Source: an uncultured Spirochaetales bacterium (GTDB lineage: Bacteria > Spirochaetota > Spirochaetia > Sphaerochaetales > Sphaerochaetaceae). From it: DNA of 64,000 bases. Position 1 is the first letter of the stretch. Each line of letters begins with the position of its first letter. The stretch is from the NCBI GenBank assembly GCA_944390865.1, contig CALXRC010000010.1, positions 1-64,000 of the forward strand. The letters run 5' to 3'. The translations under genes were made by a program, and so were the position numbers. Under the pieces are notes generated by a model. That model was not told the DNA's origin. It searched no databases and was given only the letters and a program-made list of their open reading frames with translations. Shown one piece after another: positions 34,297-43,054 of the stretch.

Positions 34297-34556
34297 TGAT
34301 CGAGGATATGGCCGGATGGGCTGTGGAAAACAATGCTTTTGTCCTGGACAGAAAAGAGGACATTGTCTACTGTCCTGCGGGGCAGGTGCTGCGCCTCAAG
34401 AGCGTGAAAAAGGACGGGCGCAGACGTTATGTGGGCAAGCGTGTCTGCCGCATCTGCCAGAACAAATGCTTCAGTGAGGGCAATGCGAACCCCTGGAAGG
34501 AGATAGATTTTCCTCTCAGCGTTGATGTTAAGATTTCAAAAGCGAAAAAGTCTTGA
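34296..34556 (+). CDS. Small zinc-ribbon-like protein, transposase-derived fragment
   Basis: An 86-aa ORF whose body resembles the zinc-binding segment inside IS1182-like/DDE transposases: a charged lead, then YCPAGQVLRLKSVKKDGRRRY, then VCRICQNKCF, then a WKEIDFP-like motif. Four cysteines (one in YCPAG, three in CRICQNKC) could bind Zn. No catalytic DDE residues, terminal repeats or the rest of a transposase are present, so it cannot transpose. It starts on the last base of the fhs stop (TGATG), implying translational coupling. It is either a remnant that landed exactly after fhs or a retained domesticated domain. Confidence 0.55.
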   Translation: MIEDMAGWAVENNAFVLDRKEDIVYCPAGQVLRLKSVKKDGRRRYVGKRVCRICQNKCFSEGNANPWKEIDFPLSVDVKISKAKKS

Positions 34557-34600
34557 TTATTCTCCCTCTGCCTGTCAGACTGGTTAAGCCGAGGTGATTT

Positions 34601-35632
34601 ATGACTATAATCGTTACAGGCGGAGCGGGCTTCATCGGAAGCAACTTCATCTTCTACATGATGAAGGCTCATCCTGATTACAGGCTTGTCTGTCTCGACA
34701 AGCTCACTTATGCAGGCAATCTGTCAACGCTGAAGGGCGTGCTTGACATGCCTTCATTCCGCTTTGTCCGCGGGGACATCTGCGACAGGGATCTGGTTTA
34801 TTCTCTGTTTGATGAGGAGCATCCGGATGCTGTCGTCAACTTTGCAGCAGAAAGCCATGTGGACAGATCCATACTTGATCCTTCTCTTTTCCTGCAGACG
34901 AACATAATCGGCACCTCAGTGCTGATGGATGCCGCCAGAAGGGCGGGAAACATAAGATTCCACCAGATTTCAACAGACGAGGTCTATGGCGATCTTCCGC
35001 TGGACAGGAAGGATCTCTTTTTCACGGAAACCACTCCGCTTCACACTTCGAGTCCTTACAGTTCATCAAAGGCTGCCGCTGATCTGCTGGCACTGTCCTA
35101 TCACAGGACCTACGGCCTTCCCGTGACGATATCCCGCTGCTCAAACAACTATGGGCCGTACCATTTTCCGGAAAAGCTCATTCCTCTGATGATCATCAAC
35201 GCATTGAAGGGCAAGAGTCTTCCTGTCTATGGACAGGGCATCAATGTGCGTGACTGGCTCTATGTGGAGGATCACTGCCGCGCCGTCGACCTGATTCTCC
35301 ACAAGGGAAGGATAGGGGAAGTCTACAATGTGGGCGGACACAATGAGATGCGCAACATTGACATTGTCCGCATAATCCTCAGGCAGCTGGGAAAGAGCGA
35401 GGATCTCATTACATTTGTCGAAGACCGCAAGGGCCATGATCTCAGGTATGCGATTGATCCCCAGAAGATCAGCAGTGAGCTTGGCTGGCTTCCTGAGACA
35501 AAGTTTGAAGATGGAATCAGGAAGACAATAAAATGGTATCTGGACAATGAATCCTGGTGGCAGGAAATCATTGACGGAGAGTATCAGGACTATTACGAGA
35601 GGATGTATTCAGGACGCCTGGAACCGCGTTGA
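34601..35632 (+). CDS. rfbB: dTDP-glucose 4,6-dehydratase
   Basis: Converts dTDP-glucose to dTDP-4-keto-6-deoxyglucose, the entry to rhamnose and other deoxysugars. It is an extended SDR: N-terminal NAD motif [23 protein letters not shown], catalytic STDEVYGD with the Asp-Glu pair, and [14 protein letters not shown] holding the YxxxK dyad. The substrate loop [17 protein letters not shown] and the motif [10 protein letters not shown] also fit. At 343 aa it is standard. GAGGTGATTT precedes the ATG. No rfbA, rfbC or rfbD is adjacent, so the other steps must be encoded elsewhere. Its neighbours are exopolysaccharide export genes. Confidence 0.9.
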   Translation: MTIIVTGGAGFIGSNFIFYMMKAHPDYRLVCLDKLTYAGNLSTLKGVLDMPSFRFVRGDICDRDLVYSLFDEEHPDAVVNFAAESHVDRSILDPSLFLQTNIIGTSVLMDAARRAGNIRFHQISTDEVYGDLPLDRKDLFFTETTPLHTSSPYSSSKAAADLLALSYHRTYGLPVTISRCSNNYGPYHFPEKLIPLMIINALKGKSLPVYGQGINVRDWLYVEDHCRAVDLILHKGRIGEVYNVGGHNEMRNIDIVRIILRQLGKSEDLITFVEDRKGHDLRYAIDPQKISSELGWLPETKFEDGIRKTIKWYLDNESWWQEIIDGEYQDYYERMYSGRLEPR

Positions 35633-35695
35633 GCAAATCAGTCTTCTCTGATAAAGTTTATAAGGTGTATCTTTTTCACATCAGGGGAATTAAAA

Positions 35696-37252
35696 GTGAC
35701 AAAGAAATATTTTACCGTGTGCATACTTCTGCTGGCTGCACTGCTTCCGCTCTGTGCTGACAATCAGGTTGTCTCCAGCTTGGCTGTCCAGTCTCTTGAT
35801 TCAAGCTCGCAGCAGAGCGGCCTGACTGCATCATGGCAGAGCTATACACAGCAGCTTGGACTTACAGGACAGGTTCAGATTGAACTTGACTATCTGCAGG
35901 AAGTCAGGACATTGTCTGCCAGGGGAAGCATTGAGTACCCTGTAACTGTCGGTGATGTCTATACGCTGAATTATATTTACAACAACTCCACAGTCTCTGT
36001 TCCTGTTGAGATTTCCCACCCCGCTGAGGTTGCGATTGCCAATATCGGCACCTTTGACAGGACAGGAAAGACCTTTGCCCAGTTCAAGGATGAGATTGAG
36101 AGCGCAGTGCGCGCCCGCTATCCTTATTCAAACCCCAATCTGTCCATCACTTCCACTGGTGCCTTCACAGTGCACGTCTCCGGCATGGTCAGCTCAAGCG
36201 GAAATGTGAGCGCATGGGGTCTCACAAGGCTTTCCGACATGGCTTACTATGCGACAGATAACGCTTCAAGCCGCGATGTCACTGTCATCAGCGCTGACGG
36301 CACGAGCCGCCACTATGACCTGTATGCCGCGAGAAGAGCCTCTGACCCGGCGCAGGATCCGCTGCTGAAAAGCTCAGACAGGGTCATCTTCAACCAGAGG
36401 GGAGTGACAGTGCTCGTATCCGGCAGCGTCATGAGAAGCGGGACTTACCAGCTCACGCCGAAGGACTGCAATCTGACAGCGCTGATTGATGAGTACTGCC
36501 TCGGACTTGACAGGGCGGCTGATGTCAGGCGAATTACGGTGACGCGCTATGAGAACGGAAGCTACACTGAAAATCTGGTGAGCTATGGAGATGATTTCGA
36601 ACTTCTTGACGGAGACGTGATAACTGTCCTGTCAGCTGACATGCCGGTGGGTTCTGTCACTCTGACCGGAGCGCTCCAGTCTTCTGATTCGGCCTCTTCC
36701 TCCCACACTGTCCAGGGACAGGTCAGCGCACAGTACTTCTACCGTTTCGTGATCGGACAGACGGTCGGGGACATGCTCATCGACATGGCTCCGTACTTCA
36801 CTGCATCAAGCGACCTTGACGGCTGCTATCTGACGAGAGACGGCAAGAGCTATGCGATCAGCTTCAGGGATGTGCTTTACGGCAATGATCCGGCAGGCGA
36901 CATGGTCCTGCAGAACGGCGACAGATTCACAATTCCCTTCTCTAATCAGGTCGTCAATGTGAACGGTGCAGTGAACAGCCCCGGCACTTACGGCTATGTG
37001 CCGGGCAAGGACGTCAGCTATTACGTCAACCTTGCCGGCGGACTGACAGAGTCAGCCAGAGGCATTGACAAATACAGGCTTTACAACAGCTATGGAGAGA
37101 GGCTGGATGACAATACCCCTATAACCGCCGAGACAACGATCGAGATGGAGATCTCGACCTTTGAGCGTGATCTTGGCATCACGGTCACTGTTGTCAGCCT
37201 TGTCGCGTCAATTGTCGCCCTTGTGGCCGCGATCGTTGATTTCCCGAACTAA
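35696..37252 (+). CDS. Polysaccharide export protein with SLBB domains
   Basis: An envelope protein of the Wza/OPX type expected to form or contact the exit channel for a surface polysaccharide. A signal peptide (LLLAALLPLCADN) is followed by a Poly_export-like region (GDVYTLNYIYNNSTVSVPVEIS, VAIANIGTF, RYPYSNPNLSI) and two or more SLBB repeats (VTVLVSGSVMRSGTYQL, VVNVNGAVNSPGTYGYVPG). A C-terminal hydrophobic helix (TVTVVSLVASIVALVAAIVDF) ends the protein. At 518 aa it is longer than classical Wza, with a spaced insertion between SLBB units. The start is GTG with AGGGGA 8 nt upstream. The Wzz/kinase gene follows after 14 nt. Confidence 0.78.
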   Translation: MTKKYFTVCILLLAALLPLCADNQVVSSLAVQSLDSSSQQSGLTASWQSYTQQLGLTGQVQIELDYLQEVRTLSARGSIEYPVTVGDVYTLNYIYNNSTVSVPVEISHPAEVAIANIGTFDRTGKTFAQFKDEIESAVRARYPYSNPNLSITSTGAFTVHVSGMVSSSGNVSAWGLTRLSDMAYYATDNASSRDVTVISADGTSRHYDLYAARRASDPAQDPLLKSSDRVIFNQRGVTVLVSGSVMRSGTYQLTPKDCNLTALIDEYCLGLDRAADVRRITVTRYENGSYTENLVSYGDDFELLDGDVITVLSADMPVGSVTLTGALQSSDSASSSHTVQGQVSAQYFYRFVIGQTVGDMLIDMAPYFTASSDLDGCYLTRDGKSYAISFRDVLYGNDPAGDMVLQNGDRFTIPFSNQVVNVNGAVNSPGTYGYVPGKDVSYYVNLAGGLTESARGIDKYRLYNSYGERLDDNTPITAETTIEMEISTFERDLGITVTVVSLVASIVALVAAIVDFPN

Positions 37253-37266
37253 AGGATGATTGGTCT

Positions 37267-39603
37267 ATGGATAACAGCATAAACAACAGCAATGAGGAAA
37301 TTGAGATTTCTCTTTATGACATCGCAGCGGCTGTCTTCAGAAAGAAGTTCATGATAGCGGCAATAATTCTGCTGGCTCTTGCACTGGCTGCAGTCTATCT
37401 GTTCTTTGCAGATCCTGTTTACGAGTCAAAGGCCTCTGTCATGGTCCAGTCGCTTTCCTCCGATTCTTCCGCATCTTCCCTGTCCAGCCTGATTTCCGGC
37501 TTCTCCGGAGGAACGGGAACGGAGATTGCCACGGAAGTCGCACTGCTGACCACGCGCAGGACGATCCAGCATGCCCTCGATTCCCTTGATCTGTCTGACT
37601 ACAGCAGCCCGGAAGGACTTCCGTATGACCAGCTTGATCCTCCGATAACGGCACAGAGCTTGATTGACGGCGAGGTCATCACTGTCACGGCAGTCACTGA
37701 CACGAATATTGTCGAGATTTCAGTGCGCAATACGGATGCACAGTTCGCCGCGGATCTTGCGAACGCTGTTGCAGACGCGTTCAATTCAGTCCTGACAGGT
37801 TTTGCGCGCGGCGGTTCCAGCGCTTCAATTGATTTTGTGAACTCGCAGATTCCGATTGTCAGGGCAGAGTTTGAGGATGCAAGCCGTGCCCTGGCGGACT
37901 TCCAGAAGGAAAACGAAGTGCTGCAGTCAACGCAGGCGACACAGCTCAGTCTCGTGCGCTACAACTACCTGCTCAGCCGCAGGGCTCCTCTGACGCTTGA
38001 GGCTCAGGAAGCTGACGCCATTCTGAATGCAGCGGATTTTGCCATCGACTATCAGTCGCTGTCAGCTGATGAGAATGTGCAGAGAATCGCCTCTGAGATC
38101 GCAGCTGCCCAGGAAGAGATGCTCAGCTATGACATCCTCTCCATTTCCGCTTCTTCAGTCTCTTCCGGTTCAAGCGCCCTGACAGGCAGCCAGTCTGACC
38201 GTTATTTCACCCTTTACAACAGAGTGCAGAGCCTTTCCAGAGAGCTTGAGGAGTATATCATATCGCTGCTGGGCTCTGTTCCGCTGCAGGATGCGGGCCT
38301 CTTCAGCTCTGCAGCCGCCCAGAAACTTGTAAGCGAAAGCGAGATTGTCCTGATTGACCAGCTGTGTGCTCAGGAAAGCGCTTCTCTTGAGTCTGTGCCT
38401 GAGCTTGAGATGCAGCTTGCCGCCCTGCGTGCGAATGTCGAGGTCTACCAGACAATGCTTGTCTCCCTCATGCAGATGGAGCAGGAGGCAAGGCTGAGGG
38501 ATGCCGCCATCACAGACAACGTCACTCTGGTTGATGAGGCGCTGGTTGAGGAAGAACCGGTCAGCCCCAATGCGCTCCTGATTCTTGCTGTGGCCTTTGT
38601 GCTTGGCGCCTTTGCAGGAGTCGGCATCGCCCTGATCATGGAACTCAATGACCAGGCTGTCTTCACCAGTGATGAGCTTAAGAAAGTCCTTCCCTCCGAC
38701 GTGCCGTTCCTCGGCTGGATTCCCATGCTGAAGGCAAAGAAGAAAGACAGGTACATGCAGAGCATTGTCTACTCGAATCCGAACAGTTTCGAGAGCGAGA
38801 AGTACAAGCTCATCGCATCAAACATCATCTTCGGCCGCAATACAGAGAACAGGGTGATCACAGTCTGTTCAACGGACAAGAACGAAGGCAAGACCTCTGT
38901 CATGGCAAATGTTGCCGTCGCGCTCACCCAGAACGGCTTTTCGGTCCTGCTTGTCGACGGGGATCTGAGGATGCCCAGCTGCGAGCAGTATTTCAATCTT
39001 GAGCATCAGGAACGCGGACTTGTTGATATTGTGGTCAACGGCGAAGAGCTGGATGCATGCATTGTGCAGCCGCTGGAAGATGTGCCGTCCCTGAATCTCC
39101 TTCCGTGCGGAACCAAGCCGGCCATTCCGTCCCTCGTTTACTCTTCAGAAAAGTTCGCTTCCCTTGTGGAAAGCCTCAAGCAGCGCTATGACATCATCCT
39201 GTTTGATGCGCCGCCTCTGTCCTTTGCCTCAGAGCTGCTGGCACTGACAAAGTATGCCAATGAGGTCTTCATCGTCACCAGAGCCGGCGTCACGAACAAG
39301 TCGGTGCTCATTGAAATGATAGACAACTTCAAGACAGCTGGTGCGACAATCATCGGAGCCTGTCTCAATGCAGTCATCCTCTCGCACGGGGCCTCAAGCG
39401 GCTACGGCAGCAGCTACTCCTATTCATATTCCAGCAAGGATCCGGAGAGCATGGCCAGTGTCATCAAGCGCATTCCCTGGTACAGCAGCAGGAGAATGTA
39501 CTACAAAAAGCGCTACAAGAGAGATGAGAAGCTCAGGGAAAAGAAAGTGGACAGGATCAAGATCCGTCCGACCCATCCCTACAAGAAAGAGCTGGATATG
39601 TGA
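37267..39603 (+). CDS. Wzz-type chain-length protein fused to bacterial tyrosine kinase
   Basis: A polysaccharide co-polymerase with cytoplasmic autokinase. N-terminal Wzz domain with TM1 (MIAAIILLALALAAVYLFFA, about residues 30-49), a long periplasmic coiled-coil-prone region, and TM2 near residue 440 (LLILAVAFVLGAFAGVGIAL). The BY-kinase domain follows: Walker A STDKNEGKTSVMANVAVAL, Walker A' VLLVDGDLRMP, Walker B IILFDAPP. A Tyr-rich tail (GYGSSYSYSYSS, then WYSSRRMYYKKRYKR) is the likely autophosphorylation cluster. At 778 aa it matches Wzc-like proteins. Ser-rich stretches in the Wzz part are notable. It is the last gene before a strong terminator; no Wzx, Wzy or glycosyltransferase is adjacent. 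Confidence 0.87.
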   Translation: MDNSINNSNEEIEISLYDIAAAVFRKKFMIAAIILLALALAAVYLFFADPVYESKASVMVQSLSSDSSASSLSSLISGFSGGTGTEIATEVALLTTRRTIQHALDSLDLSDYSSPEGLPYDQLDPPITAQSLIDGEVITVTAVTDTNIVEISVRNTDAQFAADLANAVADAFNSVLTGFARGGSSASIDFVNSQIPIVRAEFEDASRALADFQKENEVLQSTQATQLSLVRYNYLLSRRAPLTLEAQEADAILNAADFAIDYQSLSADENVQRIASEIAAAQEEMLSYDILSISASSVSSGSSALTGSQSDRYFTLYNRVQSLSRELEEYIISLLGSVPLQDAGLFSSAAAQKLVSESEIVLIDQLCAQESASLESVPELEMQLAALRANVEVYQTMLVSLMQMEQEARLRDAAITDNVTLVDEALVEEEPVSPNALLILAVAFVLGAFAGVGIALIMELNDQAVFTSDELKKVLPSDVPFLGWIPMLKAKKKDRYMQSIVYSNPNSFESEKYKLIASNIIFGRNTENRVITVCSTDKNEGKTSVMANVAVALTQNGFSVLLVDGDLRMPSCEQYFNLEHQERGLVDIVVNGEELDACIVQPLEDVPSLNLLPCGTKPAIPSLVYSSEKFASLVESLKQRYDIILFDAPPLSFASELLALTKYANEVFIVTRAGVTNKSVLIEMIDNFKTAGATIIGACLNAVILSHGASSGYGSSYSYSYSSKDPESMASVIKRIPWYSSRRMYYKKRYKRDEKLREKKVDRIKIRPTHPYKKELDM

Positions 39604-39613
39604 CAGCGGCATG

Positions 39614-39644
39614 AACGGCAGGTTTTCCTGCCGTTTTGCTTTTT
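39614..39644 (+). terminator. Terminator after the Wzz/kinase gene
   Basis: AACGGCAGG (39614-39622) and CCTGCCGTT (39627-39635) pair perfectly with a 4-nt TTTT loop. TTGCTTTTT follows directly. It is 10 nt past the stop and separates the polysaccharide genes from the pyr operon. Confidence 0.85.
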
Positions 39645-39648
39645 CCAC

Positions 39649-39675
39649 TTTACACAGTGCCTCAAAACTGATAAT
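39649..39675 (+). promoter_or_regulatory. Candidate promoter of the pyr operon
   Basis: TTTACA (39649-39654) and GATAAT (39670-39675) are good hexamers but with a short 15-bp spacer. Transcription from about 39682 would put the leader ORF at the 5' end of the RNA with an AAGGAG site. Confidence 0.35.
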
Positions 39676-39700
39676 GTCAGTCCAAGACAAGGAGTCCGGA

Positions 39701-39781
39701 ATGGGAAAGCGAATAAGACATCTTGATTCTTTATTTCCTGTTTGCGGAACTATTATTTATTTTGCAAAGAAGAATCCCTGA
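39701..39781 (+). CDS. pyr operon leader peptide (PyrL-like)
   Basis: A 26-codon ORF with AAGGAG 7 nt before its ATG. It is followed by pyrBI and its stop (39779-39781) lies inside the terminator stem. The template between about 39725 and 39764 gives a strongly U-rich transcript. This mirrors the enterobacterial pyrBI leader: with low UTP, RNA polymerase pauses in the U-rich stretch, the ribosome catches up and blocks the terminator. With ample UTP the terminator forms. The peptide sequence itself (mixed charged and hydrophobic, no codon run) fits a role in coupling rather than amino-acid sensing. Mechanism is inferred from the layout. Confidence 0.7.
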   Translation: MGKRIRHLDSLFPVCGTIIYFAKKNP

Positions 39782-39798
39782 TGAAGGGATTTTTTTTT
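39773..39798 (+). terminator. Attenuator terminator before pyrBI
   Basis: AATCCCT (39773-39779) and AGGGATT (39785-39791) pair with a 5-nt loop and run straight into nine T residues (39790-39798). The leader ORF reads into its left arm, so a closely following ribosome would prevent it from folding. pyrBI begins 23 nt later. Confidence 0.8.
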
Positions 39799-39820
39799 GC
39801 TCATCGATGGAGAGTGTGTT

Positions 39821-41422
39821 ATGGGCAACGTTTTCTATGGTAGGTCGCTTACTGTCATTGAAGACTTCTCTATTGAGGAGAGAAGGTACTTCTTCAAGAA
39901 GGTGCATGAACTTAAGTCTGCAGTCCTTGCCGGCGATGAGAAGACACTGGACAGGTTCAGGATCAATGATCCGGATTTCGGAATATATGAGGTCTTCCTT
40001 GAAGACAGCACCAGGACAAAGGAGAGTTTCCGCAATGCGGCCAAGTTCCATCACGCAAAGGTCTCAGAGCTGCTGTGTTCATCAAGTTCGATCAATAAGG
40101 GCGAGAGCTATGCCGACACTTTCAATATGCTTTCCGGCTACAGCAACACAATCTTCATCGTGCGCAGCAAGGTAGAGGGCCTTTGCCGCTATCTGGATGA
40201 GGAGAGCAGGGCCTATACGCAGCGCAACGGACTTCCTGTGAAGCCTGCGTTCATCAACGCAGGAGACGGCAAGCACGAGCATCCGACGCAGGAGCTGCTT
40301 GACGAGTACACTTTCCTTGAAGACAACAATATGGATTTCTCATCGCTGCATGTGGCTCTTGTGGGAGACCTGTATCACGGACGCACTGTCCACTCAAAGG
40401 CTGACGGCCTGAAGGTCTTCGACAATGTCAGGGTTGACCTGATTGCTCCCCCGGAGCTGTCAATGCCTGACAGTTATGTGGAGAAAATGAAGGAAAACGG
40501 CTTCACTGTGCGCTCTTTTTCCTCAATTGAAGAATACCTCAGCAGCGGCGATATCGCAGACAAATGGTATTTCACGCGTCCCCAGCTGGAGAGGATGGGT
40601 GAGCGCATCCTCCAGAAGCAGGCGGAACTCAGGGCAAGCATCACCTTCCGCCAGGAATTCATGCCAAGGCTTAAGGAGGGGACAAAGTTCTATCATCCGC
40701 TTCCGCGCCACAAGGAGCATCCCACAATTCCGACCTTCCTGGACAACACTCCGCTCAATGCCTGGGAGCGCCAGGCCATAAACGGGATGTACTGCAGGAT
40801 CATCCTGCTTTCGCTTATCGCCGGCAGGATAGGAGAGGATTATGACGGCCCTGTGAGAAAGCCGGATGAGAGCCTTACAGGAGAAGAGTACATTGTAGAG
40901 GTCGATCTGACAGGAAGAAAGGCTGATGAGAAGGTCAAGAACTACAGCGAAGGCGTGCATCCCATCGACAACGGCATTGTGATTGATCATATCTGCAAAG
41001 GTGAGAATCCTTCTCAGATCAGGGCCCATATGCGTCTCATTTCCTCTGTGCTGGGCATAGATGAGGGACGCGGAGGAGAGTGGATCAGCCGCGGTGCTGA
41101 CGGAAATTACAAGGGAATCATCTTCCGTCCCGGCGATTACGAGCTGTCCAGAAAGGATCTCAAGCGCCTGGCGGCCATAGCACCGCACTGCACGCTGAAC
41201 ATCATCAAAAACGGAAAGGTGATGGCAAAGTTCAGGACACACATGCCTCCGAGGATTTACAACTTTGATGATCTGTGCTGCACAAACGAGGCCTGCATTT
41301 CGCATCCTTCCCAGGGTGAGAGCGTGCCGTCAATGTTCATACGGACTTCTGACGGACACTACGCCTGCGCCTACTGCGGAAAGTTTCACAGCTATAAGGA
41401 AATCTGGAAAAGCAGGGGCTAG
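39821..41422 (+). CDS. pyrBI: Aspartate carbamoyltransferase, fused catalytic and regulatory chains (PyrB-PyrI)
   Basis: Transfers the carbamoyl group to aspartate, the committed step of pyrimidine synthesis. The N-terminal ~350 residues are catalytic: carbamoyl-phosphate loop EDSTRTKESF, SSINKGESYADT, GDGKHEHPTQELLDEYT, the segment FYHPLPRHKE. The C-terminal ~150 residues are a PyrI-like regulatory chain (NYSEGVHPIDNGIVIDHICKG...) ending in a four-cysteine zinc site (CTNEAC and CAYC). Natural PyrB-PyrI fusions occur in Treponema and Thermotoga. The start is the ATG at 39821 with GGAGAG upstream; the TTG at 39797 lies in the terminator T-run. About 533 aa. Nucleotide feedback through the PyrI part is likely. 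Confidence 0.93.
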   Translation: MGNVFYGRSLTVIEDFSIEERRYFFKKVHELKSAVLAGDEKTLDRFRINDPDFGIYEVFLEDSTRTKESFRNAAKFHHAKVSELLCSSSSINKGESYADTFNMLSGYSNTIFIVRSKVEGLCRYLDEESRAYTQRNGLPVKPAFINAGDGKHEHPTQELLDEYTFLEDNNMDFSSLHVALVGDLYHGRTVHSKADGLKVFDNVRVDLIAPPELSMPDSYVEKMKENGFTVRSFSSIEEYLSSGDIADKWYFTRPQLERMGERILQKQAELRASITFRQEFMPRLKEGTKFYHPLPRHKEHPTIPTFLDNTPLNAWERQAINGMYCRIILLSLIAGRIGEDYDGPVRKPDESLTGEEYIVEVDLTGRKADEKVKNYSEGVHPIDNGIVIDHICKGENPSQIRAHMRLISSVLGIDEGRGGEWISRGADGNYKGIIFRPGDYELSRKDLKRLAAIAPHCTLNIIKNGKVMAKFRTHMPPRIYNFDDLCCTNEACISHPSQGESVPSMFIRTSDGHYACAYCGKFHSYKEIWKSRG

Positions 41423-41472
41423 AAGCGAGGTCGGATTATAGGCTAAGATTTTACCACGAAGGACGGTATTTT

Positions 41473-42171
41473 ATGAAAACAATTGAAGAGATCACAAGAT
41501 ATTACGGACCGCAGCTGGCCAAGGCTGCCTTTGAGCTCGGGGCCATCAGGCTCTCTCCCCGTGAGCCCTTCACATGGGCAAGCGGCTACAGGATGCCCAT
41601 TTACAATGACAACAGACAGTTTCTGGCAAAGGCCAGCTACAGGGCCCTGATCTGTGATGCCTTTACGGACATGCTTGAGGCGCTGCACTTTGATCCTGCG
41701 AACATCGCAGGCACTGCGACGGCCGGCATTCCTCATGCGACAACGCTTGCAGACAGACTTCAGAAGCCGCTTTCCTATGTCAGAAGCTCATCAAAGGATC
41801 ATGGTCTGGGCCATCAGATCGAGGGCCTGGGCAGAGACGGAAGCTACCATGGAAGCACTGTCTGCCTGATCGAGGATCTGATCAGCACAGGAAAGAGCTC
41901 AATCGCCGCAGCCGGCGCTATCAGCGCAGCAGGCGGCCTTGTTCCATACTGCCTTGCCATCTTCACATATGGCCTGGATGCTGCCGCAAAGGCTTTTGAG
42001 AGCCTGTCTCCTGCCTGTGAGGCTTATACGATCCTCAGCTACGATGTCATGGTAAAGACAGCACAGGAAGTCGGATATATCACGGCAGAGGAAGCACTCA
42101 TGCTCCACAGCTGGAGAGAGGATCCCTTCGGCTGGGGCGAGAAGAACGGCTTTGCCAGAGTTGAGAGGTGA
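41473..42171 (+). CDS. pyrE: Orotate phosphoribosyltransferase
   Basis: Joins orotate and PRPP to make OMP. The PRPP-binding motif is VCLIEDLISTGKSSIAAA near residue 136. The catalytic loop region SSKDHGLGHQIEG and the N-terminal FTWASGYRMPIYNDNR also match PyrE. At 232 aa it is the usual size. AAGGACGG lies about 8 nt before the ATG. It is 50 nt after pyrBI and 3 nt before pyrF. Confidence 0.92.
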   Translation: MKTIEEITRYYGPQLAKAAFELGAIRLSPREPFTWASGYRMPIYNDNRQFLAKASYRALICDAFTDMLEALHFDPANIAGTATAGIPHATTLADRLQKPLSYVRSSSKDHGLGHQIEGLGRDGSYHGSTVCLIEDLISTGKSSIAAAGAISAAGGLVPYCLAIFTYGLDAAAKAFESLSPACEAYTILSYDVMVKTAQEVGYITAEEALMLHSWREDPFGWGEKNGFARVER

Positions 42172-42174
42172 GAG

Positions 42175-43053
42175 ATGAGTTATGTTGACTGTCTGCGCCA
42201 GAGTGCGCAGTTTACTGGAAATATTGCCTGCATGGGACTTGATCCGGTGTCTGATGCGCTTCCCGGACAGGGCAGCTTCAGAGAGCGCGTCAGTAGTTTC
42301 TGCGAGAAGCTTTTCAGGAGAATGAAGCTGGAGGGCGTATCTCCTGCCGCTTTCAAGCCGAACATCGGCTACTATGTGATTAACGACAGGCCGAGAGATG
42401 ACAATTTTGAAGGTTCTCAGGCTCTTGCCGACGTGCTTGACATGCTTTCCTCCTTCTTCCCCTCCATCCCTGTCATTCTGGACAGCAAGAGAGGAGATAT
42501 CGCCAGAAGCAGCCTGAACTATGCTCATGAGGCCTTTGACTGCTGGCAGGCTGATGCAGTCACAGTCTCTCCGTACATGGGTTCGGACTCTGTCCTTCCC
42601 TTCGCCTTTGAGGACAAGGGAATTTACGTGCTCAACAGGACAAGCAACCCGGGCGGAAAGGAGCTGCAGAACATGCTTGCCATCGACAAAGTCGAAGCCC
42701 GCGACGTGTATCCGTTCTACATTGCGGTCGCCCATCACATTGCCGCCTGGGCCAACGAGAAAGAAGGAATCGGCGCAGTGGTCGGAGCGACCAATATGGA
42801 GGAACTGAAAGCCATTGTCCGCTATTATGCCGGACGCGATATCCCAACGCTGATCCCTGGAGTCGGCTCTCAGGGAGGAAGCGCAGAGGATGTCATGCAG
42901 GCCATGAAGGATGCCGGCTATGATTTGAGCCTCGCGCGCATCAATTCCTCAAGCGGACTGACCCATCCCTGGAAGAAGGGGCCGGCCCCTCAGGACTGGC
43001 TGGAAGAGTGCATGAGCGCACTCAAGGCGCTGATCGAGAAGACAAAGGTGTGA
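42175..43053 (+). CDS. pyrF: Orotidine 5'-phosphate decarboxylase (type 2)
   Basis: Decarboxylates OMP to UMP. The catalytic Lys-Asp array is in VILDSKRGDIARSSLNYA near residue 103. Early FKPNIGYYV and late LIPGVGSQGG (phosphate site) complete the TIM-barrel pattern. At 292 aa with this motif it is the longer type 2 form seen in actinobacteria, Myxococcus and many spirochaetes and anaerobes. It begins 3 nt after pyrE and ends 1 nt before pyrDK. Confidence 0.92.
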   Translation: MSYVDCLRQSAQFTGNIACMGLDPVSDALPGQGSFRERVSSFCEKLFRRMKLEGVSPAAFKPNIGYYVINDRPRDDNFEGSQALADVLDMLSSFFPSIPVILDSKRGDIARSSLNYAHEAFDCWQADAVTVSPYMGSDSVLPFAFEDKGIYVLNRTSNPGGKELQNMLAIDKVEARDVYPFYIAVAHHIAAWANEKEGIGAVVGATNMEELKAIVRYYAGRDIPTLIPGVGSQGGSAEDVMQAMKDAGYDLSLARINSSSGLTHPWKKGPAPQDWLEECMSALKALIEKTKV

Positions 43054-43054
43054 G

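Noticed and set aside
39682-39798. PyrR-binding attenuator in the pyr leader
   Set aside because: No anti-antiterminator with the PyrR loop sequence is visible; the leader ORF runs directly into a simple terminator.
40523-41305. 260-codon open frame antisense to pyrBI
   Set aside because: It lies wholly opposite a well-recognised gene, has no ribosome site, and its protein shows no recognisable family.
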